This document shows, one piece after another, positions 56,882 through 64,000 of a stretch of DNA of 64,000 nucleotides (position 1 is the stretch's first letter; each line of letters starts with the position of its first letter). The DNA lies in contig NZ_CP009528.1 in assembly GCF_000970025.1 (NCBI RefSeq), positions 124,001 to 188,000 of the forward strand, given 5' to 3'. The stretch comes from Methanosarcina barkeri MS (GTDB taxonomy: Archaea > Halobacteriota > Methanosarcinia > Methanosarcinales > Methanosarcinaceae). Both the position numbers and the translations under genes were made by a program. Below the pieces are notes generated by a model, which saw nothing but the letters and a program-made list of their open reading frames with translations, made no database searches and was not told where the DNA came from.

Positions 56882-57871
56882 TTGAATAAATTGGGAACCA
56901 GGTCCACTCACGTCTTATTTTCAAAAAGTTTCTTTTTAATATTCTTTATTTCTATTGTTGCTTTCACCTTCGGCAGCGGCTGTATCAAGAATTTTGAAGA
57001 AGAGAGCTACTACAATATTAGGGATATGGACATCTCAGCAGACCGTACAGGGGCGGCTTTCATAGACCTTAATGTCACAACGTACGTCGAAAAAGTTCAG
57101 GGGGACAGTGCAAAGAACACCTCGCTTCTCCTTAAAGCCTATAGTCGGCAAAGCGGGCTGCTTGAAACTCAGAAGAAGATAGAAATCGGGGCGCTAAAGA
57201 AAGGAGAGACGAAATCAGTGAGTCAGGTTCTGACCCTTCCGAAAGCTGGAGGATACGATCTCCAGGGTGTTCTTTTTGAAGATAATGTGCAGAAAGGCAA
57301 TGGCAAAATCAAGGTTTATAACCTGGATGCTTTGCCTGCCGATGTACAGGAAACTGGGCTTGGGATTCCCGAAATGGATTTCCGGGTGAAAAAAGTGGAA
57401 GGTGGAAAAGTCCTTGTTGAAAGTGATATCTATCTGACAAATGAAGGTAGGGAAACCAGCAAAGATTTTCGTATGCTTGTTAAGGTCCGCGAAATGGATG
57501 CCGGACTACTTGCGGATAAAATCTGGACGCGCACAGGAGAAATCAAACCTGAAGCCACAATTATCCAGACTGTCAACCTGACAATGCCTGATCAGTACAA
57601 TTACATTGTCGAAGTCCTGATCTGGAACAATGACACAATAGTCGAGCGCGGAGAGGGCTATATCCAGCTCAGCCCCATAGTAGAGGTCAAAGAAAAAAAT
57701 ACTACTCAGGCTCGAGAAATCCAGACAAGTGAATTTGAAAATGTTGTGGAACGTGAAATGATTCCTGAAGAGGAATCTATGGCCGAAAAAGAATCCGCAC
57801 CAGGATTCAGCCTATCTTTATCGGCAATCCTGCTCTGTTCGGCAGCAATTCTCAGGAGGCGGTTTGCGTGA
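56882..57871 (+). CDS. Surface lipoprotein with N-terminal lipobox and C-terminal PGF-CTERM-like tail
   Basis: A 329-aa protein. The N-terminal hydrophobic signal ends in a lipobox-like FGSGC (Cys about residue 34). Two Ig-like beta domains follow, in the regions of about 45-150 (ISADRTGAAFIDLNVTTYV) and 165-270 (DFRVKKVEGGKVLVESDIYL). The C-terminus is acidic then SAPGFSLSLSAILLCSAAIL with RRR, i.e. a PGF motif, helix and arginines, as in archaeosortase substrates. TTG start after GAGGAGGGCAGATC. It overlaps the next gene by 4 bp. Likely an envelope protein processed by ArtA at 2371. Confidence 0.75.
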   Translation: MNKLGTRSTHVLFSKSFFLIFFISIVAFTFGSGCIKNFEEESYYNIRDMDISADRTGAAFIDLNVTTYVEKVQGDSAKNTSLLLKAYSRQSGLLETQKKIEIGALKKGETKSVSQVLTLPKAGGYDLQGVLFEDNVQKGNGKIKVYNLDALPADVQETGLGIPEMDFRVKKVEGGKVLVESDIYLTNEGRETSKDFRMLVKVREMDAGLLADKIWTRTGEIKPEATIIQTVNLTMPDQYNYIVEVLIWNNDTIVERGEGYIQLSPIVEVKEKNTTQAREIQTSEFENVVEREMIPEEESMAEKESAPGFSLSLSAILLCSAAILRRRFA

Positions 57872-58125
57872 GTGAAACCTTAGATATTAGGCCAGAGCCA
57901 AAAGCGGAAAAAGTGTTAGACTTGAGGGGAAATTTCAAAAAAGGAATCTTCCTTATCTCAATGCTACTTCTTCTTGTAGCTACTTTCCAACTTTATTTTT
58001 CCATAGAGCAGATAATTGAAATCTGGTTTGAAAATCAATATATCCCAATTTTCAGGGCTGTTTACAATTTCTTTGTCTTGATTGCAAGTCTGTACATAAT
58101 CAGGCTTTACGTTGTAAAGCGCTGA
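57868..58125 (+). CDS. Small membrane protein paired with the PGF-CTERM protein
   Basis: An 85-aa protein starting with GTG (MSETLDIRPEPKAEKVLDLR). Two hydrophobic segments, about 25-48 (KGIFLISMLLLLVATFQLYF) and 60-78 (FRAVYNFFVLIASLYIIRLY). It overlaps the preceding gene by 4 bp, so translation is coupled. Function unknown; a membrane partner of the lipoprotein is likely (inference). Confidence 0.72.
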   Translation: MSETLDIRPEPKAEKVLDLRGNFKKGIFLISMLLLLVATFQLYFSIEQIIEIWFENQYIPIFRAVYNFFVLIASLYIIRLYVVKR

Positions 58126-58450
58126 AAAAAGAAAACACTTGAAAACAAAAACACAGGAAAACGAAAATACTGGATCAAAAAAACGCTGGAAAAAGGAAAA
58201 GCTGAAAAGCGAAATACGCTGGAAAAAAGAACAGCTGAAATATGAAAAGCTGAAAAACGAAAAACGTTGCAAAAAGTTTGAAAATCAGAAACTGCTAATT
58301 AAGGGAAGTCTGAAAGAAAAGATTCGAAAAGAAAATCTGAAAGGAAAATCTGAAAGGAAAATCTGAAAGGAAAATCTGAAAGGAAAATCTGAAAGGAAAA
58401 TCTGAAAGGAAAATCTGAAAGGAGATGTCTGAAAGGAAAAGTTTGAAGTC
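58126..58450. repeat. A-rich region with GAAAGGAAAATCT repeats
   Basis: From about 58330 to 58425 a 13-bp unit TGAAAGGAAAATC is repeated seven or eight times. The 75-codon frame here is a lysine-rich shadow of the repeats. Confidence 0.8.
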
Positions 58451-59113
58451 TCAGGCCTTTTCCATCAGTTTTTTTACGGTTTCAAGCACCAGGACTGCAT
58501 CTTCCCTTTTTACGTCAACTTCATCGCCTGTACAAAAATCCAGAACGGATTTTTTCTTTTCTTCCGGGATCAGTCCCTTTTTCACTCCTTCTTTTACAAG
58601 CCCGAAATAGCTCCGGTCAGGGTAATAAGTGTCAATTGCAAGTTTCAGGAGACCGTCATGTTCTTCTTCACTCACAAGTCCTGAAGTGAGTGCGGCTTTC
58701 AGCGTTTCTCTTATATTGACAAGAGGCACGGAAATGGGTTCGAATGTGTCGGGATTTGTGCTTACTGCAACCTCATCATCGGATTCGATTACACCGTCCC
58801 TGTACCATTCGTAAACCTTTCCTACTCCTATCATTCCATGAGTATCCAGTTCCGAAGCTCGGAGAGCTCCCATGCTTGCTCCTCCGACGACCTTTACTCC
58901 TGAATCAAGCGCAGACAGAATCTCCCTGTGCCCTACAGCCGCCCTGTCAAAAAAGATTCCATCTATTATTCCTATGATCTTATACCCTTCCTGGACGAAT
59001 TTTTCAAGCTGGAATCTGCGTACAGGAGGCTGGTAATTTGCCCCGAGAATTTTTCTTGCGTCCTCATGGCTGATGCTGTTGCCTGTAAAGATTACCGCTT
59101 TTGCTTTCATCAT
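58451..59113 (-). CDS. tfuA: TfuA-family protein, partner of YcaO
   Basis: A 220-aa protein beginning MMKAKAVIFTGNSISHEDAR. TfuA pattern: IFTGNSIS near the start, then IIGIIDGIFFDRAAVGHREI and VGGASMGALRASELDTHGMIG. In methanogens TfuA with YcaO installs thioglycine in methyl-CoM reductase alpha subunit (McrA), probably by delivering sulfide. The ATG overlaps the ycaO stop (ATGATGA), so the pair is coupled. Confidence 0.92.
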   Translation of the reverse strand: MMKAKAVIFTGNSISHEDARKILGANYQPPVRRFQLEKFVQEGYKIIGIIDGIFFDRAAVGHREILSALDSGVKVVGGASMGALRASELDTHGMIGVGKVYEWYRDGVIESDDEVAVSTNPDTFEPISVPLVNIRETLKAALTSGLVSEEEHDGLLKLAIDTYYPDRSYFGLVKEGVKKGLIPEEKKKSVLDFCTGDEVDVKREDAVLVLETVKKLMEKA

Positions 59114-60381
59114 CTCTTCCACGGCTTTTCATTTTTGTTTCTGGAGAATCCTTTCTTCCTCTGGGAGCCGATTCTTTTTCCTTTACGATCACGATCAATA
59201 GTAAAAAGTTCAAAGCCTGGAATTATTACTCGGACAACTGGCACTTTAATTTCTTCTCTTGAGAGGTCTACCACCAGCACTCTTTCGGTAAGGCCCTTAA
59301 GTTTTTCGAGGATCACATCGATATTTTCTACAGGGCTTTTTCTGGACAGGTCCTGCACTTCGGAGAGAGAAATCTTTTCTCCTTCTTCAAACCAGAACCG
59401 GTTCAAACGTTTCATGCGGTCGTATCCTACGCTTCGGATAAAACCTTCCCTATCTGTATCTTCCCTTGCTCCCTGAATTTGAACTAACCGTGACTGGGCA
59501 GCTTCAGTTATGGCCCGTGAAACTGCAATTTCGGGTTTCAGGTGGGATCCTGCCCCCATGACAAGAAGCGCAGGATCCTTCAATTTTACGTCGTCAGTTA
59601 CTGCAATTACTGTCGGAATGCCAGTATCGCTCGGAACCAGCCAGAGTTTGAGTTCTATTCCTGCATCTTTAAATTTGCTGGCAAGTTCGTACAAATATCC
59701 GTCTTCCTCAGTTAGCACGATTTCTTTTCCGAGATTGCGAGAAAACTGTGCTATGCTGATTGCATCTCTTTCAATAACCTCGAGCATCCCGTGGAGAATA
59801 GCTTCCTCAATCACATTTCCGGACGCCAGCCCATTGGTATTGCTCAGGAAGAGTTTCTGGCATTGTCCGGGCGAGTTGTACGGATGGTAAACCGAGTTAG
59901 AGCTTACGAACACTTCTTCTTTGTTCATCAAATCGTATGCTCCAACCCATTCAAGCAAAGACTGGGGAAGATAAGGCTGGGGTAGAAGTAGTGTTTCCGG
60001 GTCGAGCACTGTACAGCTTTCTGAGGCTCTGATATAGGATTCCACAAGTGTAGGGGCGGAAATCTCACCTTTAATATTTGCGTTCAGGCCAGGCTTTTCT
60101 GCAAGGCAGCGCTCAAAGCTTTCCATTATTGCTGAAATGCGGGCTCGCTGCTCGGTCGAGCCCTTGCCTGAGTAAATACTGATCGCTCCCTTTGCGGCAC
60201 TGGGGCGGATTGCCGAAAAAATATGGATTCCGAGCCTATCAAGGTTTGTAATATCTGCAAGTCGGGTAACCCCTATCTTTTTTACCTCATCTTTAGTGTT
60301 TTCCAGGGTTGTGGCTTCGTCATATACTCGCTGTGTACCTTCGAGATATGAGATCGATCTGTCAAGTTTTATTTCAGGCAT
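59110..60381 (-). CDS. ycaO: YcaO-type thioamidation enzyme
   Basis: A 423-aa protein. YcaO features: TRLADITNLDRLGIHIFSAI, the ATP-binding SGKGSTEQRARISAIMESFER, then HGMLEVIERDAISIAQFSRN and ITEAAQSRLVQIQGARED. It activates a backbone amide with ATP so that sulfur can replace oxygen; in Methanosarcina this makes McrA thioglycine. Position with tfuA strongly supports that. The C-terminal end is basic (NKNEKPWKR). ATG at 60381. Confidence 0.94.
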   Translation of the reverse strand: MPEIKLDRSISYLEGTQRVYDEATTLENTKDEVKKIGVTRLADITNLDRLGIHIFSAIRPSAAKGAISIYSGKGSTEQRARISAIMESFERCLAEKPGLNANIKGEISAPTLVESYIRASESCTVLDPETLLLPQPYLPQSLLEWVGAYDLMNKEEVFVSSNSVYHPYNSPGQCQKLFLSNTNGLASGNVIEEAILHGMLEVIERDAISIAQFSRNLGKEIVLTEEDGYLYELASKFKDAGIELKLWLVPSDTGIPTVIAVTDDVKLKDPALLVMGAGSHLKPEIAVSRAITEAAQSRLVQIQGAREDTDREGFIRSVGYDRMKRLNRFWFEEGEKISLSEVQDLSRKSPVENIDVILEKLKGLTERVLVVDLSREEIKVPVVRVIIPGFELFTIDRDRKGKRIGSQRKKGFSRNKNEKPWKR

Positions 60382-60652
60382 AATTAGAAACCTTCCATCT
60401 CTTATTATATATTTTGTGATTTTTCGGGTATCGAATATTTTTAGGAGATTTTATGTAATTTCTCTTAAAGATTTTCTGGGAAAGATAAACATAATGCAAA
60501 CACAGCGCAAACATACTGCAAATTTAATATAAACATGCCGCAAACATCTGCAAACATCTATGAACATAATACAAACAGAGTACAAACAGAATAATGCTAT
60601 ATATTGAAGGATCTATAAGTATGTAAGAGGGCTTATAAGGGGGTTTTGTCCG

Positions 60653-60907
60653 ATGAGTATTAAAAAATTGTTTCTGGAAGAGAATGTAGGAGGCTTTGAT
60701 CTCCTGTTTCGAACGATGTGTGGAGTGCTTTCAATTCTCGCACTGTCAACAGGTCTTGTAAAAAGATTTCCCTGGAAATGGATTGTTGCGGCGATGGCTT
60801 TTACGGGGCTTTGCAGCTCAATTCTGAGGCACTGTACTCTCTATTCTATTCTTGGGATCAGTACCGCAAAGAAAAAGAAAGCTTCTATACCGGAAGCTTG
60901 TCAATAA
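60653..60907 (+). CDS. DUF2892 (YgaP-like) small membrane protein
   Basis: An 84-aa protein, MSIKKLFLEENVGGFDLLFR, with two hydrophobic segments (about 22-38 and 45-60) matching the DUF2892 family: N-terminal ENVGGFDLLFRTMCGV, then FTGLCSSILRHCTLYSILGIST. Function not known; the Cys of GLCSSILRHC is typical of the family. Monocistronic. Confidence 0.78.
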   Translation: MSIKKLFLEENVGGFDLLFRTMCGVLSILALSTGLVKRFPWKWIVAAMAFTGLCSSILRHCTLYSILGISTAKKKKASIPEACQ

Positions 60908-61281
60908 ACAGTACTTCAGGAGATATTAATTCTCCATTTTATTTTTTAATAGATACCAATCTCAAAATTAAATCTCTAAGTTCAGGTCAGTTTTTCTTAG
61001 AATTCTATTCGATGTTTACCTTTTCTCTAAGTTTTAAATTTTCGCTCTAGTTTGTACTTTGTTCGATATATCTCTTTTATAATAGTTGGCCCCCATTCCT
61101 AAATATCTTTTCAGCTCCAGAGTTTGAAAACATATGATTTAATAAAAAGGGGAGAGTTAAAATAAAATAGGTATATATGTCTATTTTTATAATACTGTAC
61201 CATAATTAATTTCAGATTTTGATTTTATAAGATTAGTATTATTTCACACAATAGTTAACTTAAATTTGGAGATGAAGAAAA
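60908..61281. other. Intergenic region
   Basis: 374 bp, AT-rich. A TATA-like AAATAGGTATATATG near 61165-61180 could serve the next gene. No gene. Confidence 0.4.
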
Positions 61282-61518
61282 ATGACCAGCACAAAAAGCT
61301 GTGAAGTTAGATGTACAAAATGTAAAAAATGGTTCTGCTCACAAATTATTCAATTTGAAGATGAAGACTCATTTCTGCACTCTATAATGTACAAAAATAC
61401 AGAAGAATGCCCCTATTGTAAAACAATGGTTACACACGACAAAGAAATCATGAGATTTGTAGAAAAAGATAGCAATGGTAAGGTCATTAAGGAAACCCGA
61501 TACTTGTATGATTTTTAA
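61282..61518 (+). CDS. Small zinc-ribbon protein
   Basis: A 78-aa protein. CTKCKKWFCSQIIQF and ECPYCKTMVTH give two CxxC pairs about 35 residues apart, a zinc ribbon; a WFC follows the first pair. The C-terminal RFVEKDSNGKVIKETRYLYD is polar. Function unknown. GGAGATGAAGAAAA precedes the ATG. Confidence 0.6.
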   Translation: MTSTKSCEVRCTKCKKWFCSQIIQFEDEDSFLHSIMYKNTEECPYCKTMVTHDKEIMRFVEKDSNGKVIKETRYLYDF

Positions 61519-61960
61519 GTTCTGTAGAAGTTCTTTGAGCTAAGAATTCCAGTTAATTTCTAAAGAATTTATCTTGTTTTAATTTAAACTATTTTATTCC
61601 AAAATTATTTCGCTTTTTTGATTTTTTTATTCCAGTTATATCTCTTATACAGGTGACCCATTATTTTACTTCAACTTTGAATTTGTTTCATTTTACGTAA
61701 TCTTCCCACAATACCAAAATGGAATGGAATTTACTCAATGTTTAACTTTTTTCGTCGCATGTTGTTGTATTATGTATTTGACTTCCAACTGATTTTGAGT
61801 CTGCGAAATCATTTCAGGATATAGGATATAGCAGTGTGCATTCGTCTTTGATTTCACAATTATGTATCCTTATTTTAAATCCTTAAACACCTATATTTAT
61901 TTTAATAATTGTATCAGCCAATTCGATAAGTTTATTATATTTGGGCACGTAGATTAAAAT
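61519..61960. other. Intergenic region
   Basis: 442 bp, AT-rich; nothing supported. A TATA-like TTATTATATTTGG is at 61931-61943. Confidence 0.4.
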
Positions 61961-62119
61961 ATGTCTTCATTGCCGCTTGAAGATTTTGGGTCTATCAGCC
62001 ATATTCCTTTGGACATAGCTTTTAGGGATGTTATTTTTATCGGGATCTTTTGCGTTATTTTGTTCTTTATTCTGGTCCTCACTGTGCGTCATAGTGTTCG
62101 GATAGCACAGAGCAGTTAA
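61961..62119 (+). CDS. Small single-span membrane protein, 52 aa
   Basis: Reads MSSLPLEDFGSISHIPLDIA then FRDVIFIGIFCVILFFILVL and ends RHSVRIAQSS. One strong transmembrane helix, basic cytoplasmic end. Ribosome site is weak (GGCACGTAGATT), so leaderless or reinitiation translation is possible. It lies 280 bp before the copper-type ATPase on the same strand. Confidence 0.5.
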   Translation: MSSLPLEDFGSISHIPLDIAFRDVIFIGIFCVILFFILVLTVRHSVRIAQSS

Positions 62120-62399
62120 ACTCTTCTCACATGTATATTTTTTCTTTATTTTCCCTTTAAAAGGCTTAAGGTAGCTTGGTTTCGGTTTCCTTTCCCGGTA
62201 TTTGTTTGTGAATTTTTTGAGTATTTTTTCATTTTTTCCTGTTTTTATCCTTTGAAATTAACCCTTTGAATTAGCTGGTTATAACATAATTTCTTTTTTC
62301 TCGCAAGATATTTGGTTCTTTTAGCTTCATTAGCTTCAAATATATCAGAAATTCTAATATACTTAAAAATAAAATTAAAATCAGGGGAATTGGGAAAAT

Positions 62400-64000
62400 A
62401 TGCAGTCTGATGACAAAGAAATAGGTCTCGAGATTTCTAAAACTCAGGTAAACGCATCTCCATCTCATGATAATGACCACAATTCCGGAGAGAACATGCA
62501 AGGAAATTTCCGTAAGTCTTACGAAGAACGCGGGAACAAGCCTGCCGAAAATATGATACATCAGAGCTCTCTCGAATCCCAAAAGATGCGTCCTGAAGAG
62601 AAATCGCTGGACTATGGACAACTTGAAGAAGTGAAGCTTGGGACTCCTGAGCAGCGTGAAGAAATGAAACATGAACAGCACGGTGAAGATGAACACAAGG
62701 GACATGAACTGCAAGAAGAGTTGAAACACGATCCTGGCGAAGTGAAACGCAAACAGTATGATGAGATGAAGTATAAGCAATATGGCATGAAAGATGAGGG
62801 AACGAAGCATGAAGGCATGAAACACGAAGGAATGAAGCATGAGGGAATGGAACATGAAGGCCACGAGGTTGCGGGTGGAAAAGGACACGGCAATCATCAT
62901 GCCCACATGCTTGAAGATTTCAAAAGGCGATTTATTGTTTCTTTCGTGTTAACTTTCCCGATTTTGCTGCTCTCGCCTATGATCCAGGACTTTTTTAACT
63001 TTGAGCTTCGTGTTCCAGGTGCGGATTATCTAACCTTTTTGCTTTCTTCGGTCGTTTATCTCTACGGCGGGTATCCGTTCCTAAAGGGAATTAAAGACGA
63101 ACTTTCTGAAAAGTCACCTGGCATGATGACCCTTATAGCCATTGCAATCAGCGTGGCCTATTTTTACAGCTCGGCTGTGGTTTTCGGGCTTCATGGTAAG
63201 GTCTTTTTCTGGGAACTCGCGACTCTTATCGATGTAATGCTGATCGGGCACTGGCTAGAGATGCGTTCGGTTATGGGAGCTTCAAGAGCTCTCGAAGAGC
63301 TGGTAAAAATTATGCCTTCGGTTGCCCATCTGAAAAAAAATGGCGATGTTGTTGATATCGCAGTTGACCAGCTAAAAGTCGGGGACAATGTTTTAATCAA
63401 GCCCGGGGAAAAAGTTCCTGTAGACGGCACTGTTGTGGAGGAGACAAGCAGTGTCAATGAATCCATGCTTACCGGAGAGTCGAAGCCTGTCACGAAAAAG
63501 CCGGGAAATGACGTTATTGGCGGTTCGATTAATGGAGAAGCGGCTTTTGTTGTCAGGGTAGAAAAAACCGGAAAGGATACCTATCTCAGCCAGGTTGTCG
63601 AACTTGTCAGGGCTGCCCAGGAAAGCAAATCAAAAACCCAGGACCTCGCAAACCGGGCTGCTATGTATCTAACAATCATAGCTCTTACTGTGGGAGCTCT
63701 TACTTTTATTCTCTGGCTTATTTTCGGCCAGCAGCTTGTCTTTGCGCTGGAAAGGGCCGTTACTGTAATGGTTATTACCTGTCCGCATGCCCTTGGGCTT
63801 GCAATCCCTCTGGTAGTTGCAGTTTCGACGTCCATTGCTGCAAAATCCGGGCTTCTCATCCGGGACAGGCAGGCATTTGAAAGAGCACGCAATCTTCAGG
63901 CTATTATTTTTGACAAAACCGGCACATTGACCGAAGGTCGGTTTGGGGTTACAGATATAGTTTCTCTTTCAGGCGAAGAAAATGAAACAGGGGAGAATTT
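62400..64000 (+). CDS. copB: Heavy-metal-transporting P-type ATPase (CopB-like), truncated at the window end
   Basis: The frame is open to the right edge (533 residues). Residues about 1-175 are a His/Met-rich extension in which KHEGMKHEGM repeats occur. Then membrane segments, the actuator TGESKPVTKKPGNDVIGGS, the intramembrane TCPHALGLAIPLVVAVST (CPH rather than CPC, as in CopB) and the phosphorylation site IFDKTGTLTEGRF. CopB-type pumps export Cu or Ag. AGGGGAATTGGG precedes the ATG. The nucleotide-binding domain lies beyond the window. Confidence 0.92.
   Translation, partial: MQSDDKEIGLEISKTQVNASPSHDNDHNSGENMQGNFRKSYEERGNKPAENMIHQSSLESQKMRPEEKSLDYGQLEEVKLGTPEQREEMKHEQHGEDEHKGHELQEELKHDPGEVKRKQYDEMKYKQYGMKDEGTKHEGMKHEGMKHEGMEHEGHEVAGGKGHGNHHAHMLEDFKRRFIVSFVLTFPILLLSPMIQDFFNFELRVPGADYLTFLLSSVVYLYGGYPFLKGIKDELSEKSPGMMTLIAIAISVAYFYSSAVVFGLHGKVFFWELATLIDVMLIGHWLEMRSVMGASRALEELVKIMPSVAHLKKNGDVVDIAVDQLKVGDNVLIKPGEKVPVDGTVVEETSSVNESMLTGESKPVTKKPGNDVIGGSINGEAAFVVRVEKTGKDTYLSQVVELVRAAQESKSKTQDLANRAAMYLTIIALTVGALTFILWLIFGQQLVFALERAVTVMVITCPHALGLAIPLVVAVSTSIAAKSGLLIRDRQAFERARNLQAIIFDKTGTLTEGRFGVTDIVSLSGEENETGEN

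Noticed and set aside
58139-58366. Lysine-rich frame in the GAAAGG repeat region
   Set aside because: Its sequence is explained by tandem A-rich repeats.
62271-62906. A 211-codon minus-strand frame opposite the CopB N-terminus
   Set aside because: It is the antisense of the His/Met-rich repeat; hydrophobic composition results from the codons of the real gene.

Overview
The window is chromosomal DNA of a methylotrophic methanogenic archaeon of the genus Methanosarcina. The evidence is a monomethylamine methyltransferase gene with an in-frame amber codon, a complete pyrrolysine (Pyl) cassette, F420 and methanopterin genes, archaeal PCNA, TFS and clamp-loader genes, and the ycaO-tfuA pair. The pyrrolysyl-tRNA synthetase (419 aa) looks from memory nearly or fully identical to that of M. 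barkeri, so M. barkeri or a close relative is likely. Gene density is moderate, and long AT-rich intergenic stretches carry many short tandem repeats, as is usual in this genus.

Layout. 1-1.4 kb: information-processing genes on the minus strand (pcna, tfs, NUDIX). 2.4-5.1 kb: archaeosortase A, archaetidylserine decarboxylase and archaetidylserine synthase, then an MptD-type aldolase. 5.3-10.3 kb: hisC-argD, a bactofilin-like beta-helix protein and a PUA protein. 10.7-15.4 kb: methanogen-specific proteins of poorly known function, including a DUF1890-DUF1894 pair and a second DUF1894 copy. 15.9-25.3 kb: purM, aspartate kinase, apgM, hsp20, a cation exporter, cofE, a decayed TnpB element and a dCMP deaminase. 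25.7-29.4 kb: secF-secD and a clamp-loader small subunit. 30.5-36.8 kb (minus strand): the monomethylamine operon mtbA / mtmC-mtmB (Pyl) / permease with three small membrane proteins. 38.8-45.9 kb: ramA-pylT-pylS-pylB-pylC-pylD. 46.2-50.6 kb: DUF3786, a TetR regulator, and two DUF1638 genes, the first cut by an insertion sequence. 50.7-53.9 kb: an alpha-toroid repeat protein, DUF134, DUF5320 and radical SAM genes. 54.1-56.6 kb: ferritin and a universal-stress-protein cluster. 56.9-58.1 kb: a lipoprotein with a PGF-CTERM-like tail and a small membrane partner. 58.4-60.4 kb: ycaO-tfuA. 60.6-64.0 kb: small proteins and the start of a CopB-type P-type ATPase.

How the genes work together. MtmB transfers a methyl group from monomethylamine to the corrinoid protein MtmC, and MtbA passes it to coenzyme M. 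RamA re-reduces the corrinoid. PylB, PylC and PylD make pyrrolysine, which PylS loads onto tRNA-Pyl (CUA) for insertion at codon 202 of MtmB. YcaO and TfuA are known to install the thioglycine in methyl-CoM reductase, the next enzyme in the pathway. The window therefore encodes one methylamine-to-methyl-CoM route, its rare amino acid, its reductive activase and a maturation system for the terminal enzyme.

The observations most worth following are: a frameshifted permease surrounded by three small membrane proteins; tandem duplicated promoter-like blocks upstream of mtmC; two identical 20-bp palindromes flanking the TetR region; an IS insertion whose removal with one 5-bp repeat exactly restores a DUF1638 gene; a stress protein with an apparent ATA start; a putative substrate with both a lipobox and an archaeosortase signal; and several unannotated small membrane proteins.
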